Origin: Competibacteraceae bacterium UBA2788
GTDB taxonomy: Bacteria; Pseudomonadota; Gammaproteobacteria; Competibacterales; Competibacteraceae
Assembly (NCBI GenBank): GCA_002352185.1
Contig: DEHY01000016.1
Span: forward strand, 1 to 7,983
Direction of reading: 5' to 3'
Length of the DNA stretch: 7,983 nucleotides
Of this stretch, positions 1 to 7,072 are shown piece by piece; position 1 is the stretch's first letter, and each line of letters opens with the position of its first letter. A model generated the notes under the pieces. It was not told the DNA's origin, did no database searches, and saw only the letters and a list, made by a program, of their open reading frames with translations. A program made the translations under genes and the position numbers.

Positions 1-733
1 CTCCACTGCTCAGCGCCTGGGTTACTACCTGGCGCAATTCTTCACCATCCAATCGATCCGTACTCGCGCCCTGCGCCAGGTAGCGCAGCAGCGTCAACAC
101 ATAATCGAGGCCGCTCGAATTTTGCTCCAACTCCCGCAGCAATCCCAAAATCCCCGGCAGGCGCTCACGCAACTCATCCCGGAAAATGTATTTCAAGGTC
201 AGTAGCGCCGTATGCAATCGCACTGCGCCCTGCAATTCTTCATCACGGTAGCCGCTCAGATCGACCAGGTGATAAACGCACTCCGGGACATAGATTCGCA
301 AGGTTGGCGCATCTTCCACTTCATCGGCAAACTGTCGGCTGACCCGCCAAACCTTGGCTCCGTGATAGACCACGACCGGCACAATCACCGGCAACCGTCC
401 GCCATGACCGGCATTGAGCCACTGCTCCCAAATTCGCACCCGGTAGCGCAACAAATCCAGGCCGATCCGCGACTCGACATAACTCTTGTGTTCGAACAGC
501 ACCTGCACATAACCCATTGCTCCGCTGTGCAACTGAACTTCGTACAGCAAATCCGCCGGGTGCAATGCCAGGTCGGGGGCCAGAAACGAATCCTTGCCCG
601 CTCGCAGCGTAGTCCAATCCAGCGCTGCCGCTACCGTCGGCGGCAGATAGCGCGCCAGAAATTCGGCAGTGATTTCAGCCTGCCCAAACACCGCCTTGAA
701 AAAGCGGTCATGCGGATTATTCAATGCCGCCAT
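1..733 (-). CDS. Rpn-family recombination-promoting nuclease / putative transposase (PD-(D/E)XK), C-terminus cut by window edge
   Basis: The open minus-strand frame encodes 244 residues before the left edge, with no stop, so the gene is partial in the window. It opens with NNPHDRFFKAVFG, the hallmark start of the Rpn (Transposase_31 / YhgA-like) family. A PD-(D/E)XK-like site follows: D61 in ADLLYEVQL, then E81 and K83 in LFEHKSY. After it comes the family's RYRVRIWEQW helix and the strand LPVIVPVVVYHG (about 114-125). Known Rpn proteins are Mg-dependent DNA endonucleases that raise RecA-independent recombination; the name transposase is historical. Family members are usually about 300 residues, so some 50 may be missing. 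The ATG at 733 is chosen because AGAGG lies 9 nt upstream and family proteins begin near the NNPHDRFF motif. An in-frame ATG at 787 would add 18 Arg-rich residues but lies just after a strong hairpin with no clear ribosome binding site. It follows srfB by 103 bp. Confidence 0.86.
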   Translation of the reverse strand, partial: MAALNNPHDRFFKAVFGQAEITAEFLARYLPPTVAAALDWTTLRAGKDSFLAPDLALHPADLLYEVQLHSGAMGYVQVLFEHKSYVESRIGLDLLRYRVRIWEQWLNAGHGGRLPVIVPVVVYHGAKVWRVSRQFADEVEDAPTLRIYVPECVYHLVDLSGYRDEELQGAVRLHTALLTLKYIFRDELRERLPGILGLLRELEQNSSGLDYVLTLLRYLAQGASTDRLDGEELRQVVTQALSSG

Positions 734-794
734 CTTGGGCTGCCTCTGTTCAAGGTTTCGTCTTCGGGCGCGATGGTTGCCTGACATTTGATAA

Positions 795-817
795 CCGGGA
801 TGCCGCAGGCATTCCGG
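795..817. repeat. Strong short hairpin between srfB and the rpn gene
   Basis: The stem is a 4-bp CCGG/CCGG arm, one g-t opposition, then the 5-bp ATGCC/GGCAT arm around a 3-nt loop (gca). Read as RNA from the plus strand the central opposition is a G-U wobble, giving ten continuous pairs; on the minus strand it is an A-C mismatch. No T tract follows on either strand, so it is not a classical intrinsic terminator. It sits 20 bp past the srfB stop and 62 bp before the preferred rpn start. It could protect the srfB mRNA 3' end, act as a weak terminator, or be one copy of a REP-like palindrome. A single copy in the window cannot decide. Confidence 0.5.
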
Positions 818-836
818 GTTGAGCGCATATCTACCT

Positions 837-3800
837 CTAAACAATGCTGAAAATGCCGGTGTCCAGCCAGTAGCCTTCCTGATTTTTCAAGGTTTGCAGC
901 CGCAGCGTCAATTCCTCCCGTCGTACTGGCCCACCGTCGGCGGCGACGACTTCTTCGATGCGGAATTCGCCCTCGTCGCTTTCCACGCCACCGCTGGCGG
1001 TGTCATTACGTGCGCCGAGCCGGAAATTGACCGTCACCTGATAGGGCAACCGGCCCCGGGCATTGGCAATAGCCTGCTGATCGGCAAAGCCAATTCGGTA
1101 AAAGGGCGTCGCCGGCCAGCGTTCCACATCCAGTTGGCGAAAGCCGATAAACAGCGGAGCCTCAAAGCTGAAGGTGTGGCTCAACTCCAGTTCTTCGCTG
1201 CTATCCAGATTCAACTCGCGGAAGAAAATCTTGCTCTCCAGCAGTTGGCCGGAGAGTTCCATTTCGCCCACGAAACGGGCGGTGGATTGCGGGCGCAATT
1301 CACTGCTGCGGAATGAGAATGCTTCCAGCTGCCCCTCGGCCAGCGCGCACAGCATCGCGCCGATGACTACGGTGGTTTTGGGATCGGCAATCAAGCCGTG
1401 CGGATCGCGGTAGGGATACCAATTGCCGACCCGATACTGATGCAGAGCAATAATCCGGTCCGGCGACAGCGGCATTTTCGCCAGCATCACGCCGCGCACC
1501 GCCGGCAGCCGGGAAGGTCGCCCGGTCAGCAGCAACAGGTCGCAGTCGCACTGATAAATGACTTCGCACAGGTCGGCCAGAATCGGCCCGATCCCGGCGC
1601 GCACGGTGCGATCCAGCGCCCGTCCGTCAAAAGCCAGCGGCGCCGCCGCCAGATCAAAGCCCCGCACGCCTGCCTGTTGTGCCGCCTGCTCCACATAAGC
1701 CGCCAGGCGAGCCGGCCATTGCGCCGGATCGGGCAGATATTCCCGCAGCGGACGGCTGTAACCTGGAGTGCTGTGCTGGAAATCAACGGCTTCGTATTCC
1801 CGGAGCAGCGTCAACGCAATCGGCATCGCCAGTTGGGTGGTGAATTGCCGCCGCAGCGCCCGTTCGATTTCCGACTGACCGCCGTAATCACCGCCGAACA
1901 ACCGGCTCAGCAGCGCCTTGGGATCGGCCAGGCCCGCCGCTTTCAGCGCCTGCCGAATCGCCTCCAGCACATGGCGCTCAATCACGGCGCGCACAATATC
2001 GTCGCCGGCCACCGTAAAGCCCTCGCGGAAGCCCTGATGCGGCTTGATCACGGCGGTCGCGCCATCACCCAGGGTTTCATAGGTAGTGACCATCAGCGCG
2101 GTGGTGCCGCCGCCGATGTCGAGCGTGGCGACCCGCAGGCTTTCCCGCCCGGGATGCTCGGCGCGTTGCCGCCCGTAAAGCTGGAACAGAAAGCGGGCGT
2201 CGCCCTGAAACTTCTGCGCGATCTCGTTGAACAGAAACACCAGTTGACTGGCGCTGGCCTCATCCCAGTCAGCGCGAATATCAGGCGCTTCCCGATAGTC
2301 ATTGCTGCGGATCGCCCGCACGCCTTTGCGACCGGCCTGCCAGCTTTGCCAGCCCAGCGCTTCCCACAACATGTCCCGCGCCCATTCCGCCCAGCGCCGG
2401 AACAGCTTGCGCTCGGTCAGGGGCAGAGCGGTCGGGACGGTCAAAATCACCCGCCGCAATCGGCGCGGAATATCGGAATGCGGGCGTTCGCTGCGTTGCG
2501 CCGGCGAGTTGATCGTCACCAGCGCGTGCAGGATCAGTTCGCTCAGCACGAACATCATCAGCGCGCTGCGCGAATAACGGGCGCGAAACGCCGGGTCCAC
2601 CGGCTGGTTTTTAAATGCGGACTCGCGCCGCAACTTTCCACTTTTCAACGGCTCCAGCGGCGTGCCCACTTCATTGAGGTATTGGACATAAACCCCGGAA
2701 GTGACCGGTTGTTCGCTGGCGGCAGGATCATCCAGCGGGCGGTTGTAGCGCCATTCCTGATGGCGCGGCTGCACATCCCACAGATAACGTTTGGGGCTGG
2801 ACATGCCGGTGTTGCCGCTGGCGGCGGAGGATTGAGCCGCCAGCCGCGCCGCTTCCTCGCCGACCCGCACCGCCGTCGGCCAGACAAAGGCTTCGGTGCG
2901 CCGCCCGCTGCGCCGCGACAGCGCCAGGCATTCGGGCATCCCGAACAGGACTTTGCTGAATTCCAGCCGGGACTCGAACGGCTCGCGGTAAATCTGCTCC
3001 GGCCGCGACAGATCGCGCAATTCCAGCACATAACTGTTATTCAAATCGGTGGTGGCCGCATCAGGAATCGTTTCCACCAATACGCCGCAGGTGCGGGAAT
3101 TGCCCACGTCAATAATCAGGTCTACCTCAATCGGCGCATACTTGCCGGGATCGACCAGGCGCAAGGTCGGAATAATGCGCGCCTGAGCCAGCACCCGCAG
3201 AAAAGCCAGATAGCGCGCCAAATGCTCGCAGGCGAACTCCAAATCCTCATCGCGCAAGGGACGGCCTCGCCGCTGCGCCACCTTGTGCCGAATAAAAAGC
3301 TGGTAGATCCACTCGTCCAGCCAGGCTTCATTGAGCAGCCAGGCATTATCGCGTTCATCATCCGCCAGCATGAATTCTTCACCGGCCTGAATGTCTTCCG
3401 GCGCCAGCGCGTAATACATCTCACCCGGTGGACGGGGTTCGCTGACGGTATCGAGAGCAATGGTCAGACGATGGGTGTAACCCTCGCGATCCGGCTCCGG
3501 CAAGGCGATCAGCCGACCCCGCGCCCAATTAGCCGGCCCCTTGTGAAAAGTCGGCTGACCGTTGGGTTTGACTCCGCTGCGGCGCAGAAGCGGCAAGGGA
3601 ATCCACTGATCGAGATAAACCTCAACTGCTTTATCCGCTTTGATGAAATACAGCGGTTCAGCGCTTTTTCCATTTTGCCGACTGATGTAATCGCCGCTGG
3701 CCTCATCCAGTTCCAGACAATGCAGATCGCAGGTATCTTTGGCATCGGGTCTGGGCGGCTCATTGAATGCACAGCTTAATTTGGCAAAGGCGCTTAGATT

Positions 3801-3881
3801 TAATCCCAAGTCGAGAAATTGGATGCCGCCGCCGGGAATGATGCTGACGACGGATTTATAATGGGGAACGGTTCGCAACAT
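837..3881 (-). CDS. srfB: SrfB family protein, actin/Hsp70-like (ASKHA) ATPase fold predicted
   Basis: This 1014-residue protein matches the SrfB family (virulence factor SrfB, named from an SsrB-regulated Salmonella gene) in size and in its N-terminal pattern YKSVVSIIPGGGIQFLDLG. No biochemical role is firmly established for the family. Four motifs of the actin/Hsp70/sugar-kinase fold are visible in the right order: phosphate-1 IIDVGNSRTCGVLV (256-269), a connect-like segment VILTVPTALPLTERK (478-492), phosphate-2 LDIGGGTTALMV (587-598) and an adenosine-type motif LLLLTGRPSRLPAV (782-795), followed by VVIGAMLCAL (838-847). A cytosolic ATP-binding protein is inferred. No signal peptide or convincing membrane segment is seen. 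The start at 3881 has GGTGGA 8 nt upstream. The same frame stays open to 4025, but that would add 48 basic residues lying inside the upstream gene and before the conserved start, so the longer form is rejected. It begins 22 bp after the SrfA-like gene, so the two are probably one operon. Confidence 0.9.
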   Translation of the reverse strand: MLRTVPHYKSVVSIIPGGGIQFLDLGLNLSAFAKLSCAFNEPPRPDAKDTCDLHCLELDEASGDYISRQNGKSAEPLYFIKADKAVEVYLDQWIPLPLLRRSGVKPNGQPTFHKGPANWARGRLIALPEPDREGYTHRLTIALDTVSEPRPPGEMYYALAPEDIQAGEEFMLADDERDNAWLLNEAWLDEWIYQLFIRHKVAQRRGRPLRDEDLEFACEHLARYLAFLRVLAQARIIPTLRLVDPGKYAPIEVDLIIDVGNSRTCGVLVETIPDAATTDLNNSYVLELRDLSRPEQIYREPFESRLEFSKVLFGMPECLALSRRSGRRTEAFVWPTAVRVGEEAARLAAQSSAASGNTGMSSPKRYLWDVQPRHQEWRYNRPLDDPAASEQPVTSGVYVQYLNEVGTPLEPLKSGKLRRESAFKNQPVDPAFRARYSRSALMMFVLSELILHALVTINSPAQRSERPHSDIPRRLRRVILTVPTALPLTERKLFRRWAEWARDMLWEALGWQSWQAGRKGVRAIRSNDYREAPDIRADWDEASASQLVFLFNEIAQKFQGDARFLFQLYGRQRAEHPGRESLRVATLDIGGGTTALMVTTYETLGDGATAVIKPHQGFREGFTVAGDDIVRAVIERHVLEAIRQALKAAGLADPKALLSRLFGGDYGGQSEIERALRRQFTTQLAMPIALTLLREYEAVDFQHSTPGYSRPLREYLPDPAQWPARLAAYVEQAAQQAGVRGFDLAAAPLAFDGRALDRTVRAGIGPILADLCEVIYQCDCDLLLLTGRPSRLPAVRGVMLAKMPLSPDRIIALHQYRVGNWYPYRDPHGLIADPKTTVVIGAMLCALAEGQLEAFSFRSSELRPQSTARFVGEMELSGQLLESKIFFRELNLDSSEELELSHTFSFEAPLFIGFRQLDVERWPATPFYRIGFADQQAIANARGRLPYQVTVNFRLGARNDTASGGVESDEGEFRIEEVVAADGGPVRREELTLRLQTLKNQEGYWLDTGIFSIV

Positions 3882-3889
3882 CAGGGTTT

Positions 3890-3895
3890 TCCACC
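3890..3895 (-). promoter_or_regulatory. Ribosome binding site deciding the srfB start
   Basis: GGTGGA lies 8 nt before the ATG at 3881 on the minus strand, within the 22-bp gap between the SrfA-like stop (3904) and srfB. It supports the short srfB start over the 48-codon extension in the same open frame. Confidence 0.65.
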
Positions 3896-3903
3896 GCAGG
3901 TCA

Positions 3904-4677
3904 TTACTTGCGTAGCAAGGTAAAGTCAAAACGAATTTTAGTTTCTTCTTCAGCCTGGCACAGCGCTTTGCCATCCGATTGAGACTGGCAAATTGCTTGC
4001 CAGGCATAAAAATGGCCCACTTCATTATTCTTGGCGCAAGGCACTCGACCCAAAGTTTTAATCATGAGTTGTTTCGGCCCTTGCATCTCAGCGCTGATTT
4101 TACCGGTGCAAACATAGCGTTTGGAACGAATGATCACTTTGCCGTTTCCGGTGTCATTAAAACAGTATTCATGTTCAAGAGGTTTTTGGGTTCGCCGTTC
4201 AACCAGACTGGTGATTGAACGCCAGCAACCACTGAGAAACTCCATGTTTTCCGGGGCATCGGGGATGGACAGCGGCGTTCCTGAAGGCGTTGGCGCGGGA
4301 GGTTCGGGCGCCGCTGCCGGTTTTTCAGGGACCGGCGGGAGCAAGGGTTGCGGGGGCGATAGCGGCGCAGGCGGGGGTTCAGGGGTTCGGGCAGCAACCA
4401 CTGGACACTGTCCCTGACGCTCCAGCCAGTGCTGCTGGAGCAGAACCAGTTCCTGGCGCAGGGCTGCTTCGCGCTCCATCGCGCTCCGCCATTCCGCCTC
4501 GGGACCGGCCTCCGCCATCGGTGCGCCGCTGTACAGCAGCACCCGGAAGCCTATCGCCAGCAGCAGAATCAACAACAGCGCCAATCCAGCCGATAACGGT
4601 ACCAGCCAGCTCAGGTAGCGAGGGGGGGCTTGGAATTGCCCAGGATCAGATACGGTTGCGCGGCGGTGGTCGTTCAT
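3904..4677 (-). CDS. SrfA-like single-pass membrane protein with proline-rich linker and Cys-rich C-terminal domain
   Basis: The 257-residue protein has a short basic N-terminus (MNDHRR), one transmembrane helix at about 24-49 (WLVPLSAGLALLLILLLAIG core), a charged helical stretch (57-88), a linker rich in proline and alanine (99-141), and a globular domain (145-257). The domain starts MEFLSGCWRSITSL, continues with LEHEYCFNDTGNGK, and holds six cysteines (151, 172, 190, 214, 230, 240). From memory this resembles the C-terminal domain of SrfA proteins encoded before srfB; the match is family recognition, not an alignment. Basic residues before the helix predict an N-in topology, placing the Cys-rich domain in the periplasm, where disulfides could form. 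The role is unknown. The start follows an in-frame TAA directly and has only a weak ribosome binding site; later starts would lose the membrane helix. It is probably co-transcribed with srfB. It is shorter than the SrfA proteins I recall. Confidence 0.75.
   Translation of the reverse strand: MNDHRRATVSDPGQFQAPPRYLSWLVPLSAGLALLLILLLAIGFRVLLYSGAPMAEAGPEAEWRSAMEREAALRQELVLLQQHWLERQGQCPVVAARTPEPPPAPLSPPQPLLPPVPEKPAAAPEPPAPTPSGTPLSIPDAPENMEFLSGCWRSITSLVERRTQKPLEHEYCFNDTGNGKVIIRSKRYVCTGKISAEMQGPKQLMIKTLGRVPCAKNNEVGHFYAWQAICQSQSDGKALCQAEEETKIRFDFTLLRK
4211..4228 (+). repeat. 18-bp direct repeat, copy 1 (in the SrfA-like gene)
   Basis: The string GTGATTGAACGCCAGCAA occurs here and again at 7123-7140 in the same orientation. 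Here it lies in the codons for the GCWRSIT segment of the C-terminal domain. The flanks of the two copies do not match. Confidence 0.4.
4328..4391 (+). other. G-rich tract with a G-quadruplex pattern, opposite the proline-rich linker
   Basis: On the plus strand four G runs at 4328-4330, 4337-4339, 4345-4347 and 4352-4356 are separated by loops of 6, 5 and 4 nt, which fits the G3+N1-7 pattern. Three more runs follow at 4373-4377, 4382-4385 and 4389-4391. The tract is the template strand of the SrfA-like gene, so it would form in DNA rather than in that gene's mRNA. Proline codons (CCN) in the linker explain it at least in part. Confidence 0.4.
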
Positions 4678-4703
4678 TTATGTGGGCGACTCGTGCATCA
4701 GAC

Positions 4704-4732
4704 ATTCTAAGCGTAGGCACGAAACAGGGTAA
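4704..4732 (-). promoter_or_regulatory. Candidate sigma-70 promoter of the srfA-like/srfB operon (weak)
   Basis: On the minus strand, TAGAAT (4709-4704) matches the -10 consensus at 5 of 6 positions. TTACCC (4732-4727) lies upstream with a 17-bp spacer but matches the -35 at only 3 of 6. The -10 box ends 26 bp before the ATG at 4677. The 94-bp gap between the hemN stop and this start is the only place for a dedicated promoter, but the box match is weak and could be chance. Confidence 0.3.
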
Positions 4733-4771
4733 AACAATACGCAAACAGCGGATGATGTTTGGCAGTCGGCC

Positions 4772-6154
4772 CTAAATCACCCGTGAAAATCGTTGTTGCT
4801 TCTGTTGGCGTAGATAGCGGTCGAACACCATGCAGATATTGCGGATCAGCAACCGACCGGGCGGCAATACCCGAATCCCGGCGGCATCCAGTTCCAGCAA
4901 GCCATCGGCCTGCATATCCGCCAGTTCCGCCAGTTCCAGCGCGAAGTAAGCGCCGAACGCAATAGCGTACTGGCGCTCAATCGCCGCGAATTCCAGAGTA
5001 AAATTGCAGATCAGCGCCGTGATTACAGCCCGCCGCAAGCGGTCATCGGCATTCAGCCGCACTCCTCTGAATACGGCCAGCCGGTGATCATCAATCCGGG
5101 CGTAATACTCCTCCAAACCCTTCAGATTCTGGCTGTAGCTGTCGCCGACCATGCCAATGGAAGTCGCGCCAAAGCCGATTAAATCGCAATCGGCGTGCGT
5201 GCTATAACCCTGAAAATTGCGATAAAGCGTTCCGGCCTGTTGCGCCAATGCCAGTTCATCATCCGGCTTGGCAAAATGATCCATTCCGATGTAGACATAG
5301 CCCGCTGCGGTCAATTGCTCAATCACGGTTTTGAGAATCTCCAATTTCACTGCGGGCGGCGGCAGGGCGCTGGCGTCAATCTGGCGCTGCGTCTTGAACA
5401 GCTCCGGCAGATGAGCGTAATTGAACACGGAAATCCGGTCGGGATTCTGGGTAATAATTTCGTTCACAGTGCGGCTGAAGCCGACCACGCTCTGATGCGG
5501 CAACCCGTAGATTAAATCCACGCTGATGGACTTAAACCCTTCGCGGCGGGCGGCTTCCATCACCTTCAGCGTGATTTCTTTCGACTGAAGGCGATTGACC
5601 GCCTGCTGCACCTGTGGATCGAAATCCTGCACGCCGAGACTCAGCCGGTTGAAACCGAGTGCGCGCAATAGCGCAACCGTATGATCGTCGGTTTCACGCG
5701 GATCGACTTCAATCGAATATTCGCCGCTGTCATTACCCAGCAGGTGGAAATGTTCGCCGGTGATGCGCATTAGCGAACGCATTTCATCGGCGCTGATGAA
5801 AGTGGGAGTGCCGCCGCCCCAATGCAGTTGGGTAACGGGCCGCTCCTGATTAAATAAAGCGCCCTGTAACGCCAGTTCACGGTAGAGATGATCGAGATAA
5901 GGCGTGGTATGGCGGCGATTCTTGGTGACAATTTTATTGCAGGCGCAATAGAAACAAACCGTGTCGCAGAATGGAATATGAAAGTACAGCGACAATGGCC
6001 TGCCGCTCGCATTACTGGCGATAGCCTGCTGCTGATATTCGGCGGCGCCGAAACCGTCGTGAAATTGCACGGCGGTTGGGTAGGAGGTGTAGCGGGGACC
6101 GGCCTGATCGTATTTGCGAATCAGGGCGAGATCAAAAATAATGGCGGTGTCCAC
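4772..6154 (-). CDS. hemN: Oxygen-independent coproporphyrinogen III oxidase (radical SAM)
   Basis: HemN oxidatively decarboxylates two propionate side chains of coproporphyrinogen III to give protoporphyrinogen IX without oxygen, in the cytosol, during heme synthesis. The 460-residue length matches E. coli HemN (457). Visible features are the N-terminal YDQAGPRYTSYPTA, the radical SAM cluster motif with C63, C67, C70 and the extra C72 typical of true HemN (IPFCDTVCFYCACNK), the SAM-binding GGGTPT (113-118), YSIEVDPRE, SLGVQDFDP, DLIYGLPHQ, YIGMDHFAKPDDEL and the GYSTHADCDLIGFG segment. The C-terminal HemN domain is complete. The start is GTG; AGAGAG lies 6 nt upstream, and an in-frame TAA, which is the prmB stop, closes the frame 12 bp before it. 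It is therefore probably co-transcribed with prmB. I see no clear FNR box upstream. The extra cysteine and length argue against HemW. Confidence 0.98.
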   Translation of the reverse strand: MDTAIIFDLALIRKYDQAGPRYTSYPTAVQFHDGFGAAEYQQQAIASNASGRPLSLYFHIPFCDTVCFYCACNKIVTKNRRHTTPYLDHLYRELALQGALFNQERPVTQLHWGGGTPTFISADEMRSLMRITGEHFHLLGNDSGEYSIEVDPRETDDHTVALLRALGFNRLSLGVQDFDPQVQQAVNRLQSKEITLKVMEAARREGFKSISVDLIYGLPHQSVVGFSRTVNEIITQNPDRISVFNYAHLPELFKTQRQIDASALPPPAVKLEILKTVIEQLTAAGYVYIGMDHFAKPDDELALAQQAGTLYRNFQGYSTHADCDLIGFGATSIGMVGDSYSQNLKGLEEYYARIDDHRLAVFRGVRLNADDRLRRAVITALICNFTLEFAAIERQYAIAFGAYFALELAELADMQADGLLELDAAGIRVLPPGRLLIRNICMVFDRYLRQQKQQRFSRVI

Positions 6155-6160
6155 GATTGA

Positions 6161-6166
6161 CTCTCT
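6161..6166 (-). promoter_or_regulatory. Ribosome binding site of hemN, next to the prmB stop codon
   Basis: AGAGAG on the minus strand directly follows the prmB TAA (6169-6167) and lies 6 nt before the GTG at 6154. It supports the non-ATG start; the next in-frame ATG falls far inside the radical SAM domain. Confidence 0.6.
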
Positions 6167-7072
6167 TTACAACTGGCGCAATTGGGCGGCGTTCAACAGA
6201 AACACTCCTTGTCCGCCACGCTCGAATTCCAGCCAGGTGAACGGCACGTCCGGCAGCGCCTCGCACAAGGCGTATTGGGCGTTGCCGACTTCAACAATCA
6301 GCAATCCGTCGCGTTTCAGATAATCGGCGGCCTGTCGCAGAATCTGTTCCACCATGTCCAGGCCTTCCGCGCCGGCCACCAGACCCAGGCGGGGTTCGTG
6401 ATGGTACTCCGTCGGCAGGCTGTCCAGTTCCGTCAGCGCCACATAGGGTGGATTGCTGATGATGAGGTCGTAATGGCGGCCCTTCAGCGCCGAGAACAGA
6501 TCGGACTGAATCGCCTCTACCTGATCCTCCAGTCCGTGATCGGCCACGTTGCGTCGCGCCACCTCCAGCGCTTCGGTGGAAATGTCCACCAAATCCACCC
6601 GCGCATCCGGGAACGCATAGGCGCAGGCGATGCCGATGCAGCCGCTGCCTGTTCCCAAATCCAGAATGTCGCCCACCTGCCGGCTGTCCGGCAACCACGG
6701 CGCAAAATGCCGCTCGATCAATTCCGCCAGCGGCGAACGCGGAATCAGCACCCGCTCGTCCACATAGAACGGCAGGCTCATGAACCAGGCGCGCTGGGTC
6801 AGATAAGCGGCGGGCTTGCGTTCGGCGATGCGCCGTTGCAACAGATGCAATGCCGTCTGCTGTTCGGGCGGGGTCAACCGCGCTTGCAGATATTCGGCAG
6901 GCAAATCCGGCGGCAGATGCAGCGCGTGTAATACCAGTGCGGCGGCCTCATCAATGGCATTGTCGGTGCCGTGGCCGAAGTGCAGGCCGGCTGCATTCAT
7001 CTGGCTGGCGCCCCAGCGGATCAGGTCGCGCAGGGTGCGCAGATAGGGCAAAATATCGTCGTGGTCGGTCAT
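6167..7072 (-). CDS. prmB: Ribosomal protein L3 N5-glutamine methyltransferase
   Basis: PrmB transfers a methyl group from S-adenosylmethionine to a glutamine side chain of ribosomal protein L3 (uL3), a modification linked to assembly of the large subunit. The 301-residue length is close to E. coli PrmB (about 310). The N-terminal helical domain (1 to about 95) is followed by VLIPRSPLAELIE and a Rossmann fold with motif I ILDLGTGSGCIGIA and the catalytic NPPYV motif that binds the target glutamine. The segment EYHHEPRLGLVAGAEGLD and the end VPFTWLEFERGGQGVFLL distinguish PrmB from PrmC/HemK. No convincing ribosome binding site precedes the ATG at 7072, but the stop of a 42-codon ORF overlaps it as ATGA, so translation could be coupled. 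hemN follows after 12 bp. The prmB-hemN pairing is not the arrangement known from E. coli. Confidence 0.97.
   Translation of the reverse strand: MTDHDDILPYLRTLRDLIRWGASQMNAAGLHFGHGTDNAIDEAAALVLHALHLPPDLPAEYLQARLTPPEQQTALHLLQRRIAERKPAAYLTQRAWFMSLPFYVDERVLIPRSPLAELIERHFAPWLPDSRQVGDILDLGTGSGCIGIACAYAFPDARVDLVDISTEALEVARRNVADHGLEDQVEAIQSDLFSALKGRHYDLIISNPPYVALTELDSLPTEYHHEPRLGLVAGAEGLDMVEQILRQAADYLKRDGLLIVEVGNAQYALCEALPDVPFTWLEFERGGQGVFLLNAAQLRQL

Noticed and set aside
212..784. 190-codon plus-strand ORF
   Set aside because: It is antisense to the Rpn nuclease, whose conserved motifs are on the minus strand; its own product matches nothing I recognise.
785..787. Alternative upstream ATG for the rpn gene
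   Set aside because: It has no clear ribosome binding site, lies just past a strong hairpin, and would add a low-complexity Arg-rich leader not expected in the family.
819..1316. 165-codon plus-strand ORF over the 3' end of srfB
   Set aside because: It is antisense to conserved srfB coding sequence and has no family features.
1398..3779. 793-codon open frame on the plus strand, antisense to srfB
   Set aside because: The product is rich in Arg, Gln, His and Pro with no recognisable motif, as expected for the antisense shadow of a GC-rich gene. The opposite strand encodes clear SrfB motifs over the same bases.
3882..4025. 48-codon N-terminal extension of srfB
   Set aside because: It lies almost entirely inside the upstream gene, is basic and unlike the SrfB start, and the internal ATG at 3881 has a good ribosome binding site and the family N-terminus.
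4622..4628. Run of seven G (C7 in the gene) early in the SrfA-like gene as a phase-variation tract
   Set aside because: Seven bases is short for a contingency tract, and Pro codons explain it; reads showing length variation would be needed.
4742..4761. Hairpin CAAACA/TGTTTG with an 8-nt loop after hemN as an intrinsic terminator
   Set aside because: The stem has only 6 mostly A-T pairs, and the following minus-strand sequence (CGTATTGTTTTA) is not an adjacent U tract.
4290..4775. 161-codon plus-strand ORF
   Set aside because: It is a low-complexity antisense frame created by the proline-rich linker and membrane helix codons of the SrfA-like gene.
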